From Rhipicephalus microplus (lineage: Eukaryota; Arthropoda; Arachnida; Ixodida; Ixodidae): a stretch of 64,000 bases of DNA. Below the pieces are notes generated by a model. That model saw only the letters and a list, made by a program, of their open reading frames with translations. It was not told the DNA's origin and did no database searches. The stretch covers positions 76,500,000 to 76,563,999 of the forward strand of contig NC_134700.1 in the NCBI RefSeq assembly GCF_043290135.1, written 5' to 3'. The position numbers and the translations under genes are program-made. Below are positions 12,268 to 23,857 of the stretch, in pieces. Every line of letters begins with the position of its first letter. The first letter of the stretch is position 1.

Positions 12268-13380
12268 TTGCCTGCCCCTCCATCGGCCGCAATTCCCCTT
12301 ATAAAATGGAATGAGGCCATTGTGGAAGGCCTTCAAGAGTTCACAACGGGCTACGTTTGCCATGAACTTTCGCGCCGTAATCTGAAGACGACTGGCTCGA
12401 AGGATGAAGTGACTGAACGCTTGCTTCATGACGTTGCCCAGAAACGTCAACCGTCGGGTGGGTCTGACTGGACAGCTGAGAAGTCGTTTTCAAGTGCAAA
12501 AGTACTGCGTGACTTACTTCAACAATTTTTGACGTTGTCACAACAACCAACGTTTTCAGTTCAAGTTATACGTTGCCTGACCTCTCGGCTTCACTGCAAA
12601 CCTTTAATGGTGACGGTAGCATTTCAGCACATCAGTTGCTTGAAGAGCTCGAGCATAACCAAGTATTGGCGTAATGGACACCGTCTACTCTCCTCGCCGT
12701 AGTGCTTAGCAAGCTCTGTGGCCCTGCTGCTGTTTTTAAGAGCATGGCAAAAACTGTTTTGACACGTGGAAAAATTTGAAGAATGCCTTGGAGGGACAGT
12801 TTGGGCACAAACTTACGCTTTTGCAGTGGCAGCACGTAGTCGCCAGACGCGTCCAGTCACCCAGTAAGAGCCTCGTTGACTACGCTTTGGCGAAACTGCG
12901 CGTAATTTCAAGATGTCCCGTCCAATTGACAGATGTTCAGCGCATTGCATATGTCTTACAGGATGTGCGGGACGCACACTTGGCAATAGCTATCGCTGCT
13001 CAACGACCACCAACTGTGAGCTCATTTTTTGCCATCACCACTCAACTCGACCGAACTATAGATCATGCCTCTATTTATTCAAGTCAGCCGCCCATTGCAG
13101 CCAGATCGTCTACGTTACAAGTGCCTCCCTTGCCTGTGCTGCAGATTGGTTCTAGGAACGACATAGCTTCTTCAGAAATCAATCCGCCTGTTTCATCAGC
13201 AGCACATCGAATTTCATCGTTGTTCCTGGATAACAAGACGCTTGCTACATTGAAATTAGTTCCCAAATAGGCGCACCTGCTTATCGTCCTGGGGAAGATA
13301 TAAGCAAGGCCATATGTGACAACTGTCGCCAACCTGGCCATCTTGCATTGAAGTGCCCCCGTTCCGGAACCAGTGCCGCG
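12268..13380 (+). pseudogene. gag of LTR-A with SAP-like N-terminus, broken
   Basis: The structural protein of an LTR retrotransposon. The N-terminal part has a SAP-like helix pair (CHELSRRNLKTTGSKDEVTE, about 12360-12420), the same module class as in LTR-B gag. After a frameshift the capsid-like part is readable at 12776-13270. A CCHC knuckle (CDNCRQPGHLALKC) is encoded at 13315-13356 in another frame. The SAP assignment rests on motif resemblance; such folds usually bind DNA or AT-rich chromatin. At least two frameshifts and a stop at 13268-13270 break it. Confidence 0.7.
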
Positions 13381-14112
13381 CTACCCAGCCAGAAACAAGA
13401 TTTTCTTCCCTGGAGTGCCTTCAAGCTTCAGAACCTCTCGAATTATCTCTTGTGCATTGCGCTGTTATTCAAGTAGACATTCCACTTATCGGCACTTAGA
13501 CGCGTTTCCGGACAGTGGTTCAAAGGACACCATATTATTGCAAAACATCATTGGATCTGCCAACATGGTACAATAAACCAAACCTCCCATATTTGTTGTT
13601 GGTTGGCGGTACCGTCATGCCAGCTGGTACATTTTGTACACGTATCGCCGTGGGGCCTGTTTCGGCCATACTTGAAGTTCTCGTTCTTGCTAGAAAACCC
13701 TTGCCTTTAATCCTTGGAGAGAACTGGTTTGAGGCCGCCTTCGCTGAGCTCCTTGTTTGACCGCCTCGTCCCTTCAGAAATCCGCCATCCTGGCACGGGT
13801 ATTGTCATGCGATGCCCGGACAAGGTACTACCACAGATGTTCAATGCTGTTGTGCTGCCCAATAGCTCTACGCCGTTTTACACATACGACGTCTTCTACA
13901 GCCTATTCCACGATTTCGGCGTTACCACACTAACTCCAGCCCACATGGTTATTTCGTGAATCAAAAGAAGGGTTACCTAATGTGATGCTACATGAACCAA
14001 ACGCGGCGCAACTTTACTCTAATGATACGACGTTGGAATTGCCATAGCCACAGCTATGTGATGCCCACGCCAGTCCCCAGTTACAACAAGAAAACACTGT
14101 AGTTCAACGCGT
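13381..14112 (+). pseudogene. protease and start of pol of LTR-A, broken
   Basis: The retropepsin-like active site reads DAFPDSGSKDTIL near 13500-13540, with the canonical D-S/T-G triplet. A later stretch LPLILGENWFEAA (about 13705-13745) resembles the ILGxDW motif near the end of such proteases. The reading frame then leads toward the linker before RT, which resumes after the nested element at 19936 (a DSDLGL motif, as in Ty3/gypsy pol). Stops and frameshifts are frequent. Confidence 0.65.
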
Positions 14113-14126
14113 ATTGCACCAGCATG
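14113..14126. repeat. target-site duplication, left copy
   Basis: attgcaccagcatg is repeated at 19922-19935. It brackets the nested I-clade element and lies inside the pol lead-in of LTR-A. Confidence 0.88.
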
Positions 14127-14471
14127 ATTATGTTTGATGTTTTGTGGCGCAATGGTCATTTCATGGCAAAACAGTGCCAGTTAATGTTATAAGAGATATA
14201 GACAATGATTGTGATAAGCGGCTGTATATGGGCCATAAAGTTCCTCGCTCTGAGACAGGTAAAAACATAGACGTAATAAAAACACGACCATGCCGTGAAA
14301 AGTGTCTGGTGTTAATGCATGACAAAAGTTTGTGATAATAAAAACAATGATGGACATGTATGGCATTAGCACAATTGCCTCCATCATTCCCACCCATGCG
14401 TCCAAGGGCCGTGAGGCAAGTGCTTTGTTGAGTGTAGCCACCGTAGCGGAGACCTCTCGAGAGAAGTCGTG

Positions 14472-17400
14472 CTATGGAATGCCCGGGTATATACTATGAA
14501 AAGTATGAACCTCTCTTAAAAAAGCTAACAATGATTTTTGTGTAAAAAGTGATCCCCTACCAACGAAAATTGCAGGGTGAAGCGGTATCTGCTGTCGGTA
14601 GGGTAATGGAAAGTGTTGTCTTCTTAGCGTATTTAATTCTTTGAACTGGATCAGAATGTGAAGCACAGTGAGTGCTCCTCCACATCTTTCACACAAAGGT
14701 GGAATGCCATCAGACAAAACAAATTATAGTGTAGTGTATGTATGTCCTCTTCTTAACCGTGTGAGTGTTACTTCTGTGTGACGTGATTTTGATACTGGCG
14801 GCCAATAACCAAGTTGCGGCTTGATGACGTGCAATTTATTACCTGTGTGTATGTCCTATGTGCTCTGCCAATAATCCCTGAGTCTCGTTCTATAAAGGCT
14901 TTCAAGTCGAGTGCAGGAACTGGTATCGATGTATTGCTAGCCATTTTGTTGGCAGATCCAGCTAGCTGGTCCACCAGAACGTTGCCTTGTATTTCGCAGT
15001 GTCTAAGCACCCAGCAGACTACAACCTGCTGCTTGGATGAGTACACTGTGCATAGGAGTGAATAAAGCGAGACAAGTACAGGGTTCTTGTGCTTTTTAGG
15101 TGTTTTCAGAGCTTTTACTACGCTTAACATATATGTATATATTATTGCCTTCTGTAGCTTTATTTGTTTAATGTGTTTAACGGCCGCAAGTATTGCATAA
15201 GCTTCGCTAGTGAAAATGCTTGTATCAGAGTGCAGAACGCCGGCTTCCGAAAAGGATGGGCCGACGGCTGCGTACGAGACAGAGTGGTTAGACTTTGGAA
15301 CATCCATAAAGAACACAGAACATGTGTGTTTATGTTGTAGTTCAATAAAGTATGTCTGGATATGTGTGATTGGTGCATGCCTTGTAACCTCCAAGAAAGA
15401 CACGTCGCAATCTATCGCCTGCCACTGCCACGGTGGCAGGTATACTACGGGAGCCATCAAGCAGTGTTCGAATGGCACACCAGTTTCCTTCGCTAGGCCC
15501 CTCATACGGATTGAGTAGGGCGGTCTCCTAGAAGGCCGTTTTTCAAACACAGCAAGGCTCGACATGTCATTGATTGTGGAATAGAATGGGTGATCCTTGT
15601 CTGCGTTTACATTAAGATAATATTTAAAAGACATGTCAAATCGCCTTAGGTAGAACGACCAATCGTTCTATTCCACGTACAGGCTCTCTACGGGGCTAGT
15701 GCGAAAAGCACCCGTAGATAAGCGGATGCCTAGATGATGAACAGGATCAAGCACTTTAAGGGCAGTAGGTGTCGCAGACTGATAGGATATTGCCCCGTAG
15801 TCTAAGCGGATACGTAAGAGGTTTTTATAAAAAAATATAAACACTTCTTGTCTCTTCCCCACGTAGTGCGACACAACACTTTTAGAAGGTTCATAGCTTT
15901 TATGCGCTTGTTTTTAAATGGTCGATGCGTGGTATGAAGGTTATCTTGGTGTCCAAGATCAGGCCTAAGAATTTGTGTTCGGTATTAACGGAAAAACGTT
16001 GCCCATGCAGTTGAATATCGGGTTCGGGATAAATACTTCTCTTACCAGAGAACAAGACACACGTGCTTTTCTGTGCATTCACGCGGAAGCCATTTTATTT
16101 AGCCCAATCGGAGACTTTGTTCAAACCAAGCTGAACCTGCCACTCACACATGGCCCGATTAAACGTCGTCAACATATGTAGAGTAAAATATATTTCGAGG
16201 GATAAACAAGCGTAAAAAATTCATTTTGATAATAAAAAGTGCGCAACTAAGTACACCATCTTGAGGCATGCCTGTTTTAGACAAATTTTTGGGAAAGAAT
16301 ACTGCCTAGTCAAACTTGGAATGTCCGATTTGACAAGTAACTTTAGATAATGTTAAACATTCTTTCGCGCACGCCAAGATGGGACAGGTCTCTCAATATT
16401 CTGAAGCGCGATGTTGTATCGTGAGCCTTTTCGATATCAAGGAACACAAAGAGAAAATGTTGTTTATGGATGAAAGTGTCTCAGCTCTGTGCCTCAATAC
16501 AAAAAAAACTGGTCTGTTGTGGGTCTACCCTCTCAAAACCCAAACTGAAATGGGTCGAGTAAATTGTTTGTTTCAAAGAAACGTACAAGTCAGCAGTTTA
16601 TCATTTTTTTCGAAGACTTTGCACAGGCTGCTTGTAAGAGCAATAGGCCTATAGCTCGAAGCTGAAGAAGTGTCCTTGCCCTCCTTCGAATTGGAAACAA
16701 TAATAGCCTCTTTCAAGGAAGTAGGCAGAGTGCCAGAAGACCAGGTCGCATTGTACAAACAAAGTAAGGTTTTTTGTGTTTCCATTGGTAGGTTTTTTAA
16801 CATTTCTTACACCATACGGTCAGAATCTGGGGAGAAGTACTGCAGGAGTTTAGAGGTGTTTGGAGCTCAGCTAAACTGAAAGCTTGCTTGTATGTCTCGT
16901 ATCTAGTGCATTTGGGTACGAGTTCCTGCTTTCATATTCTTGTTCTGTATTTTTGGAGAGTGTCAGTATAGTGTGACGAGGTGGACACTAGTTCGAAGTG
17001 TTCACCGAGGAAGTTTGCTGGGTCTTCCATGGTATCACCTGTGTTTTTACGAGTGAAAGTGTGTGTAATTGTTTTCCTGCTACCCTACCAACCATGTTCC
17101 ATACTTCAGCCTCGTGTGCGTATGAATCGATCCCTGACAAAATCTTCTGCCAGCTTTCTCTTCTGGCGTGCCGATGCTTTCTCCTGCCGTGAGACTTTAT
17201 TTTCTTGAAGGTGTCAAGATTTTTGGCTGTCGGTGAGCTCCGAACAACCTCCATGCTCTGTTTTGCTTTTGGTGCGCGTTTCGACATTCAGAGTTCCACC
17301 ATGGCCGACACCGTTTTCCAGGGTGTCCATTTCTTTGTGGGATGCCTTTTGCTGCAGCATTAATCAAAAACACTGTGAAGTAGTTAACAGCAACATCAAT

Positions 17401-18154
17401 GCTCAATGTACATATGTCACTCCAACCTAAACAAGCAATGGTGTAAAACTGTTCCCAGTCGGCTTTTCATGAGCCGTTTGGGAACACGTGGTGGACACTC
17501 AGTTGCTGTGGTTGTGCTCAAAACTACGGGAAGTGGTCACTTCCCTACAGATTACTGATGACTTTCCACTACAATAGAGGCACAAGAGATGATGATACTG
17601 TGCTTTGGTCTATGGGGGAGTAGGTATTCTTAGCGAGATTGTAATAGGTTGGTTCTTTTCGGTTTAGGAGACACGTGCTCGACAAGAAATGGAACTGTTC
17701 AATCTTTCGACCTCGCGCGTCACAACGGGAGTCACCCCATAGCCTGCTATGCGCGATAAAGACTCCAAGCAGAACATAAGACTCCGGAAGTTCATCAATT
17801 AAAAAGTGTAAATCACGTTTTTGCAGCTGATAGCTAGGAGGAATGTAAATAGTGCAAATTGTGATCAGTTTATCAAAAAAAACCCACTGGAACAGCCACT
17901 GCCTCAAGGGATGTTTGGAGTTGTAAATGTGTGCATGCAATCCCTTGATTCACAATAATGGCAACACCTCCGGAAGATGTCATCTCGGGCCTTTAGGGAA
18001 ATAACGAATGTACAAAGAAAGCTGGTGTGTTTTGAATTAGGTGTGTTTCTTGTACACACAGCACTTTTGGTGAGTGTTCGTGTAAAAGTTCTTGGATGTC
18101 GTCAAGGTTTCTGAGAAGACCCCTGACGTTCCATTGTATAGTTTGAGTGTTCAT
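14472..18154 (-). pseudogene. ORF2 (EN-RT-RNase H) of nested I-clade element, broken
   Basis: Starts at the ATG at 18154 (MNTQTIQWNVRGLL). Endonuclease pieces: VCVQETHL and ARGRKIEQ (about 17940-17570). RT pieces: SSASSYRPIALTSSLCKVFE (about 16640), with the catalytic core poorly preserved. The post-RT block reads RIRLDYGAISYQSA (about 15830). RNase H is at 15634-14768 (FFMDVPKSNHSVSYAA), and the C-terminal cysteine cluster CERCGGALTVLHILIQ lies at about 14690. The pieces lie in all three frames with stops, so it is inactive. Confidence 0.85.
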
Positions 18155-18217
18155 GGTGAATCTAAAATAGTGCTGTGTGTACAAAAGCGAGTGGCTGTTT
18201 AGACAGGGAGTTTGAGT

Positions 18218-19395
18218 TCACGTAACAGGGCCGTCACCAGGCCCTGTTATCTCTTTTTTTGTTTACTTGGGGCGCGCCAAGGAGCCACGCCACTCTTTCG
18301 GCTCCAAGGGTACCGACGTATCCATTGCCTCCTCGGAGGCACTGGAAGCCCGCACGTGCAAGCTGTTAGTTCGAATTGCGGGCCTCGCCTGGTGAGGTGA
18401 GGCCTTGAGACCTGAAGACTCTGGAGTCTCCGGGCTCCGTTCGGGAGCAGGCGGTGTAGTCTGTACTACAGCCGCCTTGGGGGCATGTGCCACAATCGCC
18501 AGCTTGGTATGCGCGAGGCGAAGAAGTGGCGAGAGCAGGTGCCGCGGTGCCCGCGGACGCGCTGCATCAGCATATGTGAGTTCATAGAATGGTGAGACTC
18601 TTCACCGTGCTTCGGTAAATGAAATGTTCTCCTTCATCTTCAACTAAATATTCTTTATTTCTTTCTGCCAGTATGCGCAGGAGCGTGAATGTGCGGCATG
18701 GTTTCCTTAACAGTTTACACAGTGTGGCGGTTGTTTGCAGTGCTCAGACACGTGGCCTAGGACTTAACACTGTGCACAAGTCTGGCGACCATGACAGCTT
18801 TTAGAGCCATGGCCATACCTCTGGCCTTGTAAGCAACGACGAGGGTTCGATATGTTCGGTCTGAGGGAGGCCTTCGCGTACCCCGTTTGAATACTTTCTG
18901 GCAGATTACTGGAAGCAAACGTGAGTAATAGGTGTTATATTGCTGTTACCTTGTATTTTCTGATGATGATACTTTGTACATTGGTCACATTCTGACTCTA
19001 CCAATCCTCCAGAAGTTCCCCTTCGGTCAGGCTAAGCAAATCAGCATTAGATACCACTCCACGGGTCGTGTTCATTGATCTTTGTGGTGTTACAGTGATT
19101 GGAGTGTCACCAAAAGTTGAAAGATTTTGTAGCTTCTCATACTGTTATCTCTAACTTAGAGGAGAAAGTCTTCGCTGGCCATTTTGATAACTCTGTATTC
19201 GGGCCCAAGAGTTTCTGTAAGACACCTGGCTACTACAAAAGGGGGATACAGTTCCGGCTTGCTTGCCACTTTTCTCACTAAGTATGACAGGAAAATGGGG
19301 GAAGTTTTTCTTTGAACGGTTAAAAAAAACAGGTCTTTGGTGCGTGCGCGCTTTAAGGTGGTACGATCATTAACCAGAGGAAAACCTTTATGCAT
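18218..19395 (-). pseudogene. ORF1 of nested I-clade element, broken
   Basis: Aligns with ORF1 at 1442-2628. The block PPFVVARCLTETLGPEYRV (about 19270) matches PPFLVSKSLTEVFGPGYKA of the other copy. The C-terminus (18493-18263) shares the SxEAMDT motif and ends in RPK followed by a TAA, with a second stop 15 codons later. The zinc-knuckle region between them is scrambled by stops and indels. Confidence 0.75.
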
Positions 19396-19921
19396 GAGTG
19401 TTTCATTTTTTTCAGAAGCGTCGGTGGTCCCTCAGCATGGAGACCAACGAGGGGACGCTACAAGTTTGCGGATGCTAAAATCTGCAGACGCCAGCCGTAC
19501 AACGCAACTATAACCTAATGCGCCTAGACCAATTTAGGCTATTTGCACAGGGTTAACTCTAGCCGCCAGGAAGTTGGGAAGCAAACGGAAGAAAGTAGAA
19601 GACAAGACAGATAAAAGTGACAGATAAAAACGAAAATATAGGGAGAGAGATAGGAAAAGGCCACTGCCGATTTCCCCTGGGAGGGACAGCCCAGGTGAGC
19701 CGTCTACGTGAAGCCAGGGCCAAAGGGGTGTATTGCCTCTGGCGGGGGGCCTTAAAGGTGCAATCACCCATCGTCGGCTCAACCCCGCGGATCCCCTTTA
19801 CCCCGGACATGGCTCAGCCACGCACGGCTAGGCGTGGGAGGAGATCAAAACCCTCCCGTTAGCCCGGGTCCCTGGTGTCACTACTAACCAAACGCCTGCT
19901 TGCGCAGACGCCCCTGTGGGG

Positions 19922-19935
19922 ATTGCACCAGCATG
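19922..19935. repeat. target-site duplication, right copy
   Basis: Identical to 14113-14126. Host pol-like sequence of LTR-A resumes directly after it. Confidence 0.88.
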
Positions 19936-20008
19936 TAGACGCGTCTGCCACTGATGACAGTGATTTGGGACTTTACAATGGTAATGACCACTCCACTGCG
20001 TTTTTGCC

Positions 20009-20800
20009 AGGTATATTATCATACATACGTCGCCTGCACAGATCCAGCAAGAAGGATGACGATTTCATTCAAAGCCAATATCAAGACCTTCATGCTAAGA
20101 ACTCAAGCGTCTATATGGGTTGGCTGCACCATGAACATTTCCAGAAAATTAGCCAGCCACTGCAAGCCAATGAACTGAAAACGGAGACACAAAAGTAAGC
20201 CATTGGAAGCATGCACTTAGCAGTACTAAAATGTGTCAGTTTTCTGGATGAGCCCCGATGGCATCTCAGCTGTAAGGCTGAGGCTCTCAGATATAAGGGA
20301 CCAGCAGGTGGTGAGCGCAAGGCCAAGAAACAAGCCACCAAGCCAGCTGCTAAGCGGAGCCAGAATAAGCGACCCAAGCCGAATCAAGAAGGCCTAGCTG
20401 CTGCGCGCTACATCAAAGAGGAAAAGACATCACAGGAAGCAGCTACCTTCCGCCGTGACAGCTGCGCAGAAGAAACTCAGAAGCAGCGGCAAAGTCACTG
20501 GGTTCTGGACAAGAAAGAAAAAATTGAGGTCAGAAGTGCCCATATTTTTGACGAAGACATCGCTGAAACGGTGCGAGAAGGGGCAGCAGACCAGCGCAAA
20601 ATGGGAGATTAATGCACTGAGCAAGTGGAACAAGGTCAGATTTAGTGCCAGCAGAAACGTCGGGACAACATAAAGGCACGCAGAAAGACCAAGCCTCAGA
20701 CAAAGATGAAGGGTTTCAAGAAGGAGGACAACATTGTTCCGAGATTCTGGGAAGATTTTGGTGTTTTGGTTGCTGCTAGACTATGCGACATAAAAAAAAT
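20009..20800 (+). pseudogene. SURF6-like: SURF6-like retrocopy captured inside LTR-A
   Basis: SURF6 is a conserved nucleolar protein of ribosome assembly. Right after the pol linker (DSDLGL at about 19965) the sequence stops resembling a retrotransposon. It reads, across frames: an N-terminal block YMGWLHHEHFQKISQPLQA (about 20113-20170); ALRYKGPAGGERKAKKQATK (about 20283-20342); then KIEVRS followed in the next frame by SLKRCEKGQQTSAKWE (about 20520-20610); and finally QKRRDNIKARRKTK (about 20650-20695). The order of an EALRxKRK-type block, a VRxDxxLLKKxLKR-type block and an RRxNIxARK-type block is that of SURF6 C-termini as I remember the family. It is intronless where readable, in sense with the element, and ends before its purine tract. 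Frameshifts and stops (20198, 20612) make it dead. No alignment was run. Confidence 0.6.
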
Positions 20801-20856
20801 TATGGGGTGGGGTGTGATTTCAAAAGGCCATCGACGATTAAAAAAGAGGGGTTGGA

Positions 20857-21287
<431 letters not shown>

Positions 21288-21334
<47 letters not shown>
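21288..21334. repeat. (TA)n microsatellite
   Basis: Pure AT dinucleotide repeat ending at the first base of the next LTR. Confidence 0.95.
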
Positions 21335-21338
<4 letters not shown>

Positions 21339-23527
21339 CATATTCTAGTCTTTTTCTTCCTCTTCTACATCCCGCTAGCTGTGCGCGCCAGATCTTCCAT
21401 GCCATATTTCGTCATCACACTCGGCGTGACCGCGACGAGCGTAACAGCCTAAAATGTCTCTGGTGGGCGGTGTTGCCTGCATCGCAGTGCTCGATCTTGG
21501 AGAATGCCTGGAGTGCCTCCGGTGGCTGACACTATGTCGCTTGGGTTATTCGCTATGTTTCTGTGTAGACTGGGTCTTGGTTGGTCTTTTTGTCGATGAC
21601 AACTCTTGGGGACAACATTGGCAGTGTCTTTGTGGTCAAAGTTCTCTGCACTGACGTGCTTTGCCGTCAAGTTTCCTTTGTTATGGTTCTGGTGGGTGGG
21701 AATGACTGTTATGCAGTGGTCGTCGCACGCCTAGCAGACCCTTCATTATGTTGGTCTGGTCCTGGTTCACGTTTGTGTGCCCGGTCGGCAAACACTTTCG
21801 CAACAGAAAATGCGCGTGCACTCGCACTGGCAGCAGGACGTTATTATCAAAATTCAACATAGCAGTCTCGCCCTCGCTGTCATCGCAGTTTTTTCGCTGT
21901 GGCGACTCGGACGAAATACAATGTCGAGTAGCTGCAAACCATATGCGTACTGTGACCAGAACCACTTGCGACGATACCACTTCCGCAGTTAGCTGCACGG
22001 CGTTCACGTGGTACAGCGTGCTTGGTGTCAGCGGGCTCACACGCGATGTAATAGGAATAACAGATGGCGGCTACGTCTGCCTGGGGCGCATCTATAGGCC
22101 TGGCCATGATAGCGTCGGGTCTTGAAGAAAAGGGCAGACGTTCGGAGAATATGGCTTCGCTTGTCTTGGCTCACACACTCACACACTTGGCCAATGGCTG
22201 CCATACAGTCTCTGTCAAGAAAGTTCGAGAAATGGGTTGCGACGCGGAATCCGCAATCTGACACGTGGCGGAGAGACGACCTTCACGAGAGCTGTCGTCT
22301 GCTGTAGTCGGTGGCTGTGTTGTACTTAAGTCGGGTGCCGGTGACGAGTCCGAATGCTCAAGTGATGAAATGCCACGCTCAACAGCAGCCTCGAGCTGTT
22401 ACCCTTCCCGACTTCCATCCTCGGATGTGGTCTGGTTTGACGGCGTGGCGGCGGAGAGGTGGTCAAGAGTACGGTCAAAAGCAACTATGAGCTTGCAGCT
22501 CCAATCCCCCCAGTACAGCTGCTTTACGCCTTCATGCCGGTGCCACGCAACGGCACCTTCCTGAAGGCGGTCTATGGTCACGCACCATTTCTGAGGCTTC
22601 ATCCAAGCTTCACGGACTGCTAGTGCGTCCACAGTTGCCACCCAGCTGTCGGCGTTGTTTTGGAACCCGTGGAACTCCGGTAGTTCGCAGACGGCCGGTG
22701 ATGGCGGGGTGACAGGGGGCAATGCAGAGATCACCAATGTGAAGCAGCCGAGATGATGTGAGAGCCGGATGAGAGAAGACCGAAGCTCCGTGCGTTGCTG
22801 CGGTGGGCTTGCCTCAAGGTCCTGCGAAGCATCTGCATTCAACGCTGCGTTAATGGCGTGCGATGCTGGAAACATTGTAGAAGCTCGCTCGGAGATCGAC
22901 GCTGTCAGTTTGTTAGTTTTGACGCAGAGTAGCGCGATGGTATGCCGCAGGACCACGGCACTGTGGGTGTGAAGCTCGAAAAGTCAGTGATCGCGGTCTT
23001 CGAATAAGTAGCAGTTGCAGCACTCATGCCGGTGAGGTTGACGAGCAGGGAAGCCTGGACGGCGTTCCATGACGGCTTGTATGTTGGAAGAGTACTGCAA
23101 CGGAAATGTAGGTCATGGGAAGCGTGAGCGGCATTCTCAAAGCACTGAAGCTGGTGCGGATCCCTGCCGGGAAGTGGTGGCAGGGTTTCCATCAATTCAT
23201 ACCCTAGAACCACAGTGGAGGCCTGGACGCCGTCCACTGGTAGTTTGAAGGGTAGCTGAAGTGGCGTGCGGGACCCCATCGCCGAGGAAACGGGAACGGC
23301 TATCCTCGATGGAGAAGCAAACGCTGCCGACGAACCACGAAGACACGTATCGGCGGCTTCCTGCGGATGGTCCACTTGTTGGACTGCGCCATTCTCATAA
23401 ACAAGACAGAGAACAAGAGACAACACCCGATCCTGGGCCAGCTGTTCTTAGTCTGATCTTGCTCTTCGTTTGTCTACCTCCCGCTAGCTACCCACGAGCC
23501 AGAGCTTCCGGGCCGCATTTCGTCATC

Positions 23528-23530
<3 letters not shown>
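21335..23530 (-). mobile_element. LTR-F: short-LTR gag-only retrotransposon
   Basis: A 2.2 kb element bounded by two related short repeats, 21335-21419 (85 bp) and 23443-23530 (88 bp). Both start TGTTC and end TTTCGTCATCACA. The gag-like frame lies on the reverse strand, so the 5' LTR is the right one. No protease, RT or integrase is recognisable. Both outer edges touch (TA)n. The LTRs differ by many substitutions and small indels, so it is not young. It fits a non-autonomous member of a short-LTR Ty3/gypsy family. Confidence 0.6.
22399..23426 (-). pseudogene. gag-like region of LTR-F
   Basis: The best piece (22956-22399) contains LPEFHGFQNNADSWVATVDA and QEGAVAWHRHEGVKQ, the pattern of a retrotransposon capsid: a PxFxG entry, tryptophans spaced along helices, then a charged stretch. 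A second overlapping frame (23426-22905) covers the leader and N-terminal part. No zinc knuckle was found. The two frames overlap by about 50 bases, so either there was a frameshift or the first is not translated. Confidence 0.5.

Positions 23531-23608
<78 letters not shown>
23531..23608. repeat. (TA)n microsatellite
   Basis: Pure AT repeat between the outer end of LTR-F and the first base of LTR-E. Together with 28800-28906 it looks like one TA tract split by LTR-E. Confidence 0.95.
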
Positions 23609-23611
<3 letters not shown>

Positions 23612-23735
23612 GAGCATTATTCATGCGCGTTATCTTGTCATATGTACATACTCATCAACATCAGTCTGACCCGTGTTGTGGGGCAGAGGCTCGGCAAGTA
23701 AAAGAAGTGTTTTGCAGCAAAAACGTTGCCTTACA
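23609..23735 (+). repeat. 5' LTR of LTR-E
   Basis: Starts TGTGAGCATTATTCATGCGC and ends GTTGCCTTACA. It matches 28670-28799 with few differences, among them a 3-bp gatgta/gta change. The probable primer-binding region is the following gtggtggagagtg. Confidence 0.92.
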
Positions 23736-23857
23736 AGTGGTGGAGAGTGCTTTCCAGTCCCCTGGTCCTCTCCCTGCAACGATTTTTCGTTATTTTCAAC
23801 TACCAACCATCCCTGGAGCTCCGGTCGGGTCGCCGTTTGCGCAGTCAGCCCACGGTC

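Larger units (their letters stand above)
14127..19921 (-). mobile_element. full-length nested I-clade non-LTR retrotransposon
   Basis: A 5795-bp reverse-strand element bounded by a perfect 14-bp duplication. Its 5' end (at 19921) starts CCCCACAGGGGC, the same palindromic start as the copy at 948. Its 3' end (at 14127) carries a CAT/TAAT-type tail. ORF1 and ORF2 are present in order but heavily broken. It shares long stretches with 7124-10219. Element 948-6726 is a more distant relative: the 5' leader is well conserved, while the 3' UTR differs. It is younger than LTR-A, which it interrupts. Confidence 0.92.

Noticed and set aside
20211..20612. A functional SURF6 gene
   Set aside because: The similarity shifts frame around 20540-20600 and meets stops at 20198 and 20612; it is a decayed copy inside a retrotransposon.
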